From an uncultured bacterium (lineage in GTDB: Bacteria; Bacteroidota; Bacteroidia; Bacteroidales; Bacteroidaceae): a DNA stretch of 64,000 bases. Numbering within the stretch: the first letter of the stretch is position 1; each line of letters opens with the position of its first letter. The stretch is from assembly GCA_905215555.1 (NCBI GenBank), contig CAJMQU010000023.1, positions 1-64,000 on the forward strand, in the 5' to 3' direction. The notes below the pieces were generated by a model. The model saw only the letters and a list, made by a program, of their open reading frames with translations, ran no database searches and was not told the DNA's origin. Below are positions 54,188 to 61,887 of the stretch, piece after piece. Made by a program: the position numbers and the translations under genes.

Positions 54188-55828
54188 TTATTTACTGCAA
54201 TTCCAAGGTTTCAGCTGTTTGAAGAAATCGTTGCCCTTATCATCTACCAAGATAAATGCAGGGAAGTCTTCCACTTCAATCTTCCAGATAGCTTCCATGC
54301 CGAGTTCAGGATACTCTACACATTCGATGCTCTTGATGTTGTTCTGCGCCAAAATAGCGGCAGGACCACCTATGGAACCCAGATAGAAACCACCGTACTT
54401 CTTGCAGGCATCCGTCACCTGTTGGCTACGGTTACCCTTGGCAAGCATAACCATACTGCCACCATGACTTTGGAACAATTCTACGTACGAGTCCATACGT
54501 CCCGCAGTAGTGGGGCCCATCGAGCCGCAAGCCATTCCGGTCGGAGTTTTGGCAGGGCCGGCATAGTAAATAGGATGGTCTTTGATATATTGCGGCAAGT
54601 CTTCGCCACGATCCAGACGTTCTTTCAGTTTGGCATGTGCGATGTCGCGGCCTACGATGATCGTACCGTTCAGTGACAGGCGGGTAGCCACCGGATATTT
54701 AGTCAGTTCCTTCAGAATATCCGCCATCGGTTGGTTCAGGTTGATTTTTACCACAGCACCTTCGCCTGCATGACGCATTTCTTCCGGAATCAGTTCGCCC
54801 GGATTGCTGTCCAGTTTCTCAATCCAGATACCGTCTTTGTTAATCTTGCACTTGATGTTACGGTCAGCAGAGCAGGAAACACCCAAGCCTACCGGGCAGG
54901 AAGCACCGTGACGGGGCAGACGGATGATACGTACATCGTGGGCGAGGTATTTACCACCAAACTGTGCACCGAGGCCAATCTTATGAGCTTCTTCCAACAC
55001 TTGCTTTTCAAGTTCTACATCGCGGAAAGCACGACCGTATTCATTACCCGTAGTGGGCAACTCATCGTAGTAGTGGGTAGAAGCCAGTTTCACCGTCAGC
55101 AGATTCTTCTCGGCAGAAGTACCGCCGATAACGAAAGCAATGTGATAAGGAGGACAGGCAGCCGTACCCAATGTCTTCATCTTCTCCACAAGGAAGGGAA
55201 CCAATGTTCCGGGGTTCAGGATAGCTTTGGTTTCCTGATACAGGTAAGTCTTGTTTGCCGAGCCGCCCCCTTTGGTTACGCAGAGGAATTTATATTCCAT
55301 TCCCTCAGTGGCTTCGATATCGATCTGTGCGGGCAAGTTACACTTCGTGTTCACCTCATCGTACATGTTCAGCGGAGCATTCTGAGAGTAACGCAGATTT
55401 TCTTCGGTATACGTTTTGTAGACACCCAGTGAAAGGGCTTCTTCATCGCAATAGCCCGTCCATACTTGTTGTCCCTTTTCACCGTGAACAATGGCCGTAC
55501 CAGTGTCCTGGCAGAAAGGAAGTACACCTTTGGAAGCTACTTCCGCATTGCGCAGGAAGGTAAGTGCCACATATTTATCGTTATCACTTGCTTCGGGGTC
55601 GCGCAAAATCTTAGCAACTTGCTCATTGTGCGAACGGCGCAACATAAATGACACATCGCGGAAAGCCGTGTTAGCCATTGCCGTAAGACCTTCTTTTTCA
55701 ATCTTCAGCATCGGTTTTCCTTCAAACTCGCTTACAGATACATAGTCTTTTGTAAGCAGATAATACTCAGTCTTATCTTCCCCATGCTCAAACATAGGTT
55801 GATAGTGGAACGGAGGTGTTGTTGCCAT
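54188..55828 (-). CDS. Fumarate hydratase, class I (iron-sulfur)
   Basis: 546 residues, a single-chain class I enzyme like E. coli FumA/FumB. It interconverts fumarate and malate in the reductive arm used by Bacteroides to make succinate. Cluster cysteine Cys106 is in [10 protein letters not shown]. Further cysteines lie in [17 protein letters not shown] and [16 protein letters not shown]. The 4Fe-4S cluster makes it oxygen-sensitive, fitting an anaerobe. It has its own promoter and terminator. Confidence 0.95.
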   Translation of the reverse strand: MATTPPFHYQPMFEHGEDKTEYYLLTKDYVSVSEFEGKPMLKIEKEGLTAMANTAFRDVSFMLRRSHNEQVAKILRDPEASDNDKYVALTFLRNAEVASKGVLPFCQDTGTAIVHGEKGQQVWTGYCDEEALSLGVYKTYTEENLRYSQNAPLNMYDEVNTKCNLPAQIDIEATEGMEYKFLCVTKGGGSANKTYLYQETKAILNPGTLVPFLVEKMKTLGTAACPPYHIAFVIGGTSAEKNLLTVKLASTHYYDELPTTGNEYGRAFRDVELEKQVLEEAHKIGLGAQFGGKYLAHDVRIIRLPRHGASCPVGLGVSCSADRNIKCKINKDGIWIEKLDSNPGELIPEEMRHAGEGAVVKINLNQPMADILKELTKYPVATRLSLNGTIIVGRDIAHAKLKERLDRGEDLPQYIKDHPIYYAGPAKTPTGMACGSMGPTTAGRMDSYVELFQSHGGSMVMLAKGNRSQQVTDACKKYGGFYLGSIGGPAAILAQNNIKSIECVEYPELGMEAIWKIEVEDFPAFILVDDKGNDFFKQLKPWNCSK

Positions 55829-55862
55829 AATTACTCGTAAATTAAATTAATGAATCGTAGCA

Positions 55863-55870
55863 CAAAGGTA
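55863..55870 (-). promoter_or_regulatory. -7 box (TACCTTTG) of the fumarase gene
   Basis: CAAAGGTA on the plus strand is a perfect minus-strand TAnnTTTG 35 bases upstream of the start. No clear -33 box is seen. Confidence 0.55.
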
Positions 55871-55897
55871 AGAACTATTATTGAAATATTTCTTTAA

Positions 55898-57895
55898 TTA
55901 GAGTGAAAATGATGCCACCCTCTGCATACGTTCTATCAATTCATCCCCCAGCGCCGTCTTATCCTCAATATGCTTCAGCACCGCTGTAACAAACGGATTG
56001 CTCTCAAAGTCTCCACGCACCTGCTCGAAGTCCATTTCCTTCTCCGCACGCGAACCGTCGGCACCGAATCCCGTCATAGAAGCCAGCGAGAATTCTTTCT
56101 TGGCATCATCGTATACCATGCGGTCCAGTCCTACCACGGCTTCCTTCCACTTCTCTACAATGCGGATAATATCTCCGGTTGTTATGTTCTCAGGCTTGAT
56201 TCCATAGAATTCTTCCAGCTTCTCATAAGCCCACGTCCACTCGTAAGTGTAGTAGTTCTGATGCATCTTCTCAAATTCCGCATTGATATACTTCAGGCGG
56301 TCTACTTTGCCGCACTCTATATCATTGATCAGAGCATCTATCTCACTCTTCGGCGCTATCAGACCGGAAATGTCCACCCACTCACCACTGCCTATCGAAG
56401 TTTCTGGTTTCAGGCGGGCACGTATCTCTTCATTACTTTTGAAGTCTATGCCTTCCAGACGCTTGATAACGGAGTTTCCGAGGAATTTATGGATGGCAAT
56501 CTCATAGAATTTAATGCCCTTCACCAAAGCTGAATTACGAATTTTAGCACTATGAAAAGAGTAAATATCCGAAAGTTCACCCGAAGCATGGCGCAGGTTC
56601 TGCAAAGTTTCCCGCCCCTTAAACATCTTCTGCACGGTATAGGGACTGAGCAGGTTATAATTGATAAAATCCAGTTTATTAGAATCCGTACGCCCGTCAC
56701 GCTTCGGCCATTTCTGTGCGTCACGGATGGTTCCCACACTGCGCAGGTTGACACCCGGCACGAGATAAGTGGTATTGTTCTGCTCTATCAAATAAGAGAA
56801 AGGCAGGTTGGAAGTGTCGGAATGATTAACGTGACGCCCCATCACCAGTGAGAAAGCACCCACACGGGCAGGCCACAGGATATAAGAATCGGAGGTTGTT
56901 TTAGCGCCACGTTCCAGGGTTCCCTGATGGATAGGCCCTAACTTATACATATGGTTACTTTGGTTAGATCCCGAACCGGCGTTCATGAATGAGAACATAC
57001 CGGCAATCAACAAGGTGGATTTATGATGCGTCACCGTGAATGGTCCCGCAAAGATGGCACAGGCTTCACCGTTCTCTCCCTGACAATTGCTGAAGAAAAG
57101 CGATTCGGATGCAGAATAATTGTGTCCCAAGCGGCAAGCCTGCCCCACGAAGCAACGGCTCAGCATTGCCCCGTCATCTATGTGCGAACCGGAAGAGATG
57201 ATAAAATCGTCACAGATAACCCCGTGCCCGATATGCACCGGAGCTTCCTCATTACTATTGACGCTACCGTTATAGAGGCGGCAAGTTCCACAGATATGGC
57301 AATGGTCGCCAATGCGCACATTCTTGATAGACCCGGTATTGAGTATCATCACATGATTGCCGATGCTGCCTACCGCAGAAGCATGCTTATTGGAATAAAA
57401 ATCAGTGATAGCCCTCATCCGGCAAATCAACTCCGGACGGTGACGGTAGAGAGCCAGTATATACGCCTGGTGTGCAGAAAGTTTATCGTTGATAAGCACT
57501 TCACGCCCACCGGTCTCATTCAGCACGGACACCTCTACCCCGTTACCGAACTTGCTCACCCCATCCACCAAGACAATGTCTACATTCTCAATGAATGTAT
57601 CGTGCCCGATTTCATAATTAGCAATATAGTTCTGGATGTTTTCTATGCAACAGTTGTCCCCCACCGTGACATTGTGGAGCGTTACATGGCGTAAGCCGGA
57701 ATGCTTCTTAATTCCTCCCGGTAATGTGAATTCTGATTGAAACACTCCCAAACGTACATCACCCGAAAACCGGGTGTGATGCACAAACTCGGTAACAAAA
57801 TCTTCCGCTACCATTACTTTCCCCCAATCATCCGCCAGACACGACTGGCTTTTCAACCGGAGTACTTCGTCTTCGGTCAAATGTCTGTAATTCAT
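55898..57895 (-). CDS. DUF4954 left-handed beta-helix protein
   Basis: 665 residues from the ATG at 57895 (MNYRHLTEDEVLRLKSQS). Residues about 65-370 contain repeated hexapeptide-like turns (VTVGDNCCIENIQNYIANYE, GSIKNVRIGDHCHICGTCRL, SGSHIDDGAMLSRCFVGQAC), as in left-handed beta-helix acyltransferases and nucleotidyltransferases. The C-terminal third is helical. It matches DUF4954, known to me only from Bacteroidetes and relatives. No activity is established. No signal peptide, so probably cytoplasmic. An 11-codon upstream extension is rejected. Confidence 0.85.
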   Translation of the reverse strand: MNYRHLTEDEVLRLKSQSCLADDWGKVMVAEDFVTEFVHHTRFSGDVRLGVFQSEFTLPGGIKKHSGLRHVTLHNVTVGDNCCIENIQNYIANYEIGHDTFIENVDIVLVDGVSKFGNGVEVSVLNETGGREVLINDKLSAHQAYILALYRHRPELICRMRAITDFYSNKHASAVGSIGNHVMILNTGSIKNVRIGDHCHICGTCRLYNGSVNSNEEAPVHIGHGVICDDFIISSGSHIDDGAMLSRCFVGQACRLGHNYSASESLFFSNCQGENGEACAIFAGPFTVTHHKSTLLIAGMFSFMNAGSGSNQSNHMYKLGPIHQGTLERGAKTTSDSYILWPARVGAFSLVMGRHVNHSDTSNLPFSYLIEQNNTTYLVPGVNLRSVGTIRDAQKWPKRDGRTDSNKLDFINYNLLSPYTVQKMFKGRETLQNLRHASGELSDIYSFHSAKIRNSALVKGIKFYEIAIHKFLGNSVIKRLEGIDFKSNEEIRARLKPETSIGSGEWVDISGLIAPKSEIDALINDIECGKVDRLKYINAEFEKMHQNYYTYEWTWAYEKLEEFYGIKPENITTGDIIRIVEKWKEAVVGLDRMVYDDAKKEFSLASMTGFGADGSRAEKEMDFEQVRGDFESNPFVTAVLKHIEDKTALGDELIERMQRVASFSL

Positions 57896-58011
57896 ATTCT
57901 TTATCGGTTTATATAGTTGGCAAGACATTCAAGTTACAGCCGGCAAGGCATCCGTACACAACAATGCACGACCTCCTTGTCAAGCAGTATCTTGTCACCT
58001 GTCAACTCAAT

Positions 58012-59271
58012 TTACTCCTCTTCCTCTTCGTAGGTCTGATAAAGAAAATCGTTATAAGGGTACTTCTGTACGTGCAACTCCTTCACACGCGTGTAAACCA
58101 CACTCTTCAGTTCCTCTAGATTAATCTTTTCGCGGGCGGAAATAAAGAGGCAGTTATCCTCCATCTTTGCCATCCACGTCTTCATCAGTTCTTCGAGTGT
58201 CAAGTTTTCCTTTGTTTTGGGGGTAAGGTCGTCAGACGCTTTCTCAATGTATGTGTAAGCATCTATTTTATTGAATACCAATATCATTGGTTTACCAGCT
58301 GCACCGATATCCGCCAATGTTTTATTGACTACTTCTATCTGTTCTTCAAAATCCGGATGCGAGATGTCTACAATGTGCAACAACAAGTCTGCCTCGCGCA
58401 CCTCATCCAGTGTCGACTTAAAGGAGTCGACCAGATCTGTCGGCAACTTACGGATAAACCCAACCGTATCTGAAAGCAGGAACGGAAGGTTTTCGATAAT
58501 CACCTTACGCACGGTCGTGTCCAACGTTGCAAACAACTTATTTTCTGCAAACACTTCACTCTTGGCAAGCAGGTTCATCAAAGTAGATTTTCCTACGTTG
58601 GTATATCCCACCAACGCCGCACGAATCATGCGGCCCCGGTTCTTCCGTTGGGTCGCCTTCTGCTTATCAATCTCTGCAAGACGTTCCTTCAGCAACGACA
58701 TACGGTTCAGGATGATACGGCGGTCCATTTCCAACTGCGTTTCACCCGGACCACGAAGTCCCACGGAACCTTTACCGCCACCGGCACCGGAACCACCACC
58801 CTGGCGTTCCAAGTGAGTCCATAAACGTTGCAAGCGAGGAAGCATATATTTATACTGTGCCAACTCTACCTGCGTTTTTGCATTGGCAGTTTGTGCCCGC
58901 ATGGCAAAAATATCGAGAATGAGCGAAGTACGATCCAAAATTTTAATCTTCAACTCCGCTTCAATGTTACGTATCTGTTTCGCAGAAAGCTCATCGTCGA
59001 AAATCACCATACCGATTTCCCGTTCAGCTTCCTCTTCGTTCCGGATATATTCTTTAATTTCTTCCAGCTTACCTTTGCCGACGTAGGTCACAGAATGTGC
59101 CTGGTCCAGCTTCTGGGTAAAACGTTTCACTACTTCCGCCCCGGCTGTCTCAGCCAAGAATGCCAGTTCATCGAGGTATTCGTTCGTCTTGCGCTCATCC
59201 TGGGTTTTTGTGATGAGACCAACCAATACCGCCGTTTCTGCCTGTACTTCGGAGATTATAAATTCTTTCAT
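58012..59271 (-). CDS. hflX: GTPase HflX
   Basis: 419 residues. The N-terminal HflX domain and glycine-rich linker (QGGGSGAGGGKGSVGLRGPG, then ETQLEMDRR) precede a GTPase domain: GYTNVGKSTLMN near residue 221, DTVGFIRKLP (G3) and FNKIDAY (G4). It binds 50S subunits and rescues or splits stalled ribosomes under stress. The G1 motif has Val where many relatives have Ala. A minus-strand TATATTTG lies at 59319-59312, about 40 bases upstream. Confidence 0.95.
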   Translation of the reverse strand: MKEFIISEVQAETAVLVGLITKTQDERKTNEYLDELAFLAETAGAEVVKRFTQKLDQAHSVTYVGKGKLEEIKEYIRNEEEAEREIGMVIFDDELSAKQIRNIEAELKIKILDRTSLILDIFAMRAQTANAKTQVELAQYKYMLPRLQRLWTHLERQGGGSGAGGGKGSVGLRGPGETQLEMDRRIILNRMSLLKERLAEIDKQKATQRKNRGRMIRAALVGYTNVGKSTLMNLLAKSEVFAENKLFATLDTTVRKVIIENLPFLLSDTVGFIRKLPTDLVDSFKSTLDEVREADLLLHIVDISHPDFEEQIEVVNKTLADIGAAGKPMILVFNKIDAYTYIEKASDDLTPKTKENLTLEELMKTWMAKMEDNCLFISAREKINLEELKSVVYTRVKELHVQKYPYNDFLYQTYEEEEE

Positions 59272-59311
59272 TTACTATGCCTTAATTATATATATGTATT
59301 ATTAGCGGCGA

Positions 59312-59319
59312 CAAATATA
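59312..59319 (-). promoter_or_regulatory. -7 box (TATATTTG) of hflX
   Basis: CAAATATA on the plus strand gives a perfect minus-strand TAnnTTTG, lying immediately after the stop codon of the upstream lipoprotein gene. Confidence 0.55.
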
Positions 59320-59320
59320 A

Positions 59321-59863
59321 TTATTTTTGCAGAAATCCTTCAGAAATCTTTTCATTTAATTCAGAAACGATATCCTTATAGTCAGCCCGCCTGCCACACG
59401 CACGTATCTCTAATAACGGATATTTCTCGACAATGTTCGCCATTAAATCTTCTATAGAAGGGGCTTCCGGAAGTTTGCTGTACTCTTCATAAGTATAGGT
59501 AAGAAAAGCAACATTAGGACCTATTCCTTTATTATCCAGCCAATAATCCTGTTCCAACAGAGTGGGCAAACGAAGTTCATCTCCCCAAAGCAAGTCGGTC
59601 GGGTGTGGGTAAGAAACAATTCGGCTACGCGACTGATCCATCATTACAGGCACCTGATGGGAGTAGTCCTTTTTCATCTTATAAATATATACCACAGGAG
59701 AAGTAGAAGCTGAATTACCACCGGTCATCAAAGTAGTTGCAACCGAAGAGGTCAGCCCGTTTTTTTGTCCATCAGATATCATAACACTCTCTTTCTTTAC
59801 GGAACGGCAGCCTGCAAACAGCACAAGCAATGTTACCATTCCAATATTCATAACCTTCTTCAT
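59321..59863 (-). CDS. Small lipoprotein coupled to the C10 peptidase
   Basis: 180 residues, not assigned to a family. Lipoprotein signal with lipobox LFAGC (Cys19). The mature part has a Ser/Thr/Gly-rich linker (about 35-60) and a compact domain with SYPHPTDLLWGDELRLPTLL and FLTYTYEEYSKLPEAPSIED. Its start codon overlaps the stop of the upstream C10 peptidase gene by 4 bases (ATGA), so the two are translationally coupled. C10 peptidases elsewhere are co-expressed with small protein inhibitors, so an inhibitor or surface partner role is possible, but this protein is longer and I see no inhibitor motif. Confidence 0.75.
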   Translation of the reverse strand: MKKVMNIGMVTLLVLFAGCRSVKKESVMISDGQKNGLTSSVATTLMTGGNSASTSPVVYIYKMKKDYSHQVPVMMDQSRSRIVSYPHPTDLLWGDELRLPTLLEQDYWLDNKGIGPNVAFLTYTYEEYSKLPEAPSIEDLMANIVEKYPLLEIRACGRRADYKDIVSELNEKISEGFLQK

Positions 59864-61689
59864 TTCTTCACGAACTTACGGGTTTCAATACCTTTTTCTG
59901 TTTTTACTTGCAACATATAAACTCCGGCAGGATAACCGCCAAGAGCCAGAGAATAGGACGCTAACTTTTCTATTGGTTTCTTTTCCAATATTCTGCCATC
60001 CAGATCATATAATACAATTTCATCTATGGACTCAGTCGTATGCACCGTTACATAATCTTGCTCTACAAAGACTGATACGGTTTCCTCTTTTTCCGTTTTT
60101 TCAATAGAAGTAGGATCGACCTTCAGCACTATTTCAGAGACAGCACCACTTGCCCCCATCACTCTCTGCCATCCGTCCGAGTTCGAACTCTTGTAACGCA
60201 ACCAGATACGGTCACCCGGATTTATAGTTGTCGTGATTTCACAAAGAATACCGTTATGACCATAACCAGTACCCGGTTTCCAGTCTGGGAGCTTCATCAA
60301 AGCAGAAATATCTTCTATAAATACCCCATCTTTATTCATCAGTGAAAGAACGAGTTCAGCATTAATATTGCTAAATCCCATATTAAAGAAATAATTTGCC
60401 GCAATAACAAAACGCTTTCTTGGTTGAAAATCAGTCTCAGTGGTAAACAAACCCTTACCAGCAGAATCAGCTCCCGGCATAAGAACTATAGTTTCAACGT
60501 AAGCAGAGCCGGTTTGTGCTTTCCCTATGCCCAGAACAGCATCCTGACCGACAGTAAACCCGCCAACATTTCCTCCTATGCCCTGTCCTTCCGGCTTAAG
60601 CCCAGAAAGTAGATAAAGTCCATTACAATATCCACTCCAGCCCCAGTTCACAGAAAAATAATCATCGTCAGTATATCCGTCCAAAATAAACTGATGGCCT
60701 GCTCCTTCTTCATTGGCACCGCCGTACAGCACCAGCCGCCCCGCAGCAATTTCTTCTTTCATTATTTTATTCCATTCTACATCTGTATACCACTCACGCA
60801 ACAAGAATCTGGCCCCCTTATCATAGCTCATATAGTTAATCAACCCTTGAATAGCTACTTGTGTAATAGCCCCCGTTCCTCCGTTTGCACTTGTGTCAAA
60901 TTGAGCTTGTGACATAACTCCACAATCATACATTAAAGTAGCCACTGCGGACTTAGCTTCCGCAGACTCTCCGCCCTTATACGAAAGCGGCATTTTCTTC
61001 CAATCATACAAATGTCCCAATTGTCTGGATTCTATGCTTTTAGTAACTGACAAGTATCCCTGCATCATTTCATATTCATAAGCTGGAAGAGTACCCTCAC
61101 CTTTTTCAGGCCACTCATAGTACTTCATCAGAATAGCTAGTGCTGTTGCAACACAACCTGTTACGGTTCTCGTTGCACCATTCAAAGGACAAAGAGCATT
61201 ATAAGGAGCCCCCTGATCCCAATTGGCGGTATTAAGTTTTTTTTCAAGAGTTCCAACTGCCTTACGGGCTGCACTTTGCCAAGCTTCAACAGTAACCGCG
61301 GACGCTATACTGTTTTCCTCCCGTGCAGCATTTATCTGTTCCCGAAGTCCATTCATCCAATTTCGAATATTGCTAGGCATGCCATCTACTACAAAGTTAT
61401 TAGTATAAGAATAGCCAAGTATAGGCAAAGCTACATCATCACCCGCCACTATAACAAACCCATTGCTATCCGTACGATTAAAGACATAAAAAGCAGGAGC
61501 TGTTCCGGCGGCACGCGTTTCCACTCTCTCTCCATCCCATACCAATTGTATCTGTGGAGATGCGCTACGAGTTTGCGCATTGACATTAAAAAAGTTTGCA
61601 GCCAGAGCCTGAGCCTGCTCTACCGATACGCTATCAGCATATAGCACACAGGTAAACAAGCAAAAAGAAAGGAATAGTAAATGCCTCAT
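59860..61689 (-). CDS. C10 family (streptopain-like) cysteine peptidase with C-terminal sorting-like domain
   Basis: 609 residues. A signal peptide ends near LYADS. A Spi-like propeptide (about 20-145) contains FYVFNRTDSNGFVIVAGDD. The catalytic Cys179 is in TVTGCVATALAILMKYY, His332 in GAGHQFILDGY, and the NWGWSG motif is at 349-353. About residues 540-609 form a beta-rich C-terminal domain ending in YPAGVYMLQVKTEKGIETRK, which resembles type IX secretion sorting domains (type A). The enzyme is related to B. fragilis Bfp and streptococcal SpeB proteases. The downstream lipoprotein gene overlaps its stop. Confidence 0.92.
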   Translation of the reverse strand: MRHLLFLSFCLFTCVLYADSVSVEQAQALAANFFNVNAQTRSASPQIQLVWDGERVETRAAGTAPAFYVFNRTDSNGFVIVAGDDVALPILGYSYTNNFVVDGMPSNIRNWMNGLREQINAAREENSIASAVTVEAWQSAARKAVGTLEKKLNTANWDQGAPYNALCPLNGATRTVTGCVATALAILMKYYEWPEKGEGTLPAYEYEMMQGYLSVTKSIESRQLGHLYDWKKMPLSYKGGESAEAKSAVATLMYDCGVMSQAQFDTSANGGTGAITQVAIQGLINYMSYDKGARFLLREWYTDVEWNKIMKEEIAAGRLVLYGGANEEGAGHQFILDGYTDDDYFSVNWGWSGYCNGLYLLSGLKPEGQGIGGNVGGFTVGQDAVLGIGKAQTGSAYVETIVLMPGADSAGKGLFTTETDFQPRKRFVIAANYFFNMGFSNINAELVLSLMNKDGVFIEDISALMKLPDWKPGTGYGHNGILCEITTTINPGDRIWLRYKSSNSDGWQRVMGASGAVSEIVLKVDPTSIEKTEKEETVSVFVEQDYVTVHTTESIDEIVLYDLDGRILEKKPIEKLASYSLALGGYPAGVYMLQVKTEKGIETRKFVKK

Positions 61690-61827
61690 ATATTATCATT
61701 TATGAAATACACTTGTGTAAATTGCGCTAATATAAAGATATTTACCGGAATGACAGCAAAAGAATTCTTTTTTTTGAGTAGCCTGTAGCAATCAAGAGGT
61801 TAAAACCATTCATCAGAATACAAAACA

Positions 61828-61854
61828 AGGCTACCCCAATGTATGAGATAGCCT
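61828..61854 (-). terminator. Weak hairpin after the second C10 peptidase gene
   Basis: AGGCTA (61828-61833) and TAGCCT (61849-61854) form a 6-bp stem followed on the minus strand by TTGTTTTGTATT. It lies 34 bases after the stop at 61888. Confidence 0.4.
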
Positions 61855-61887
61855 CTGAAAGTTCATTTATATAAAGAAGGAGAATCT

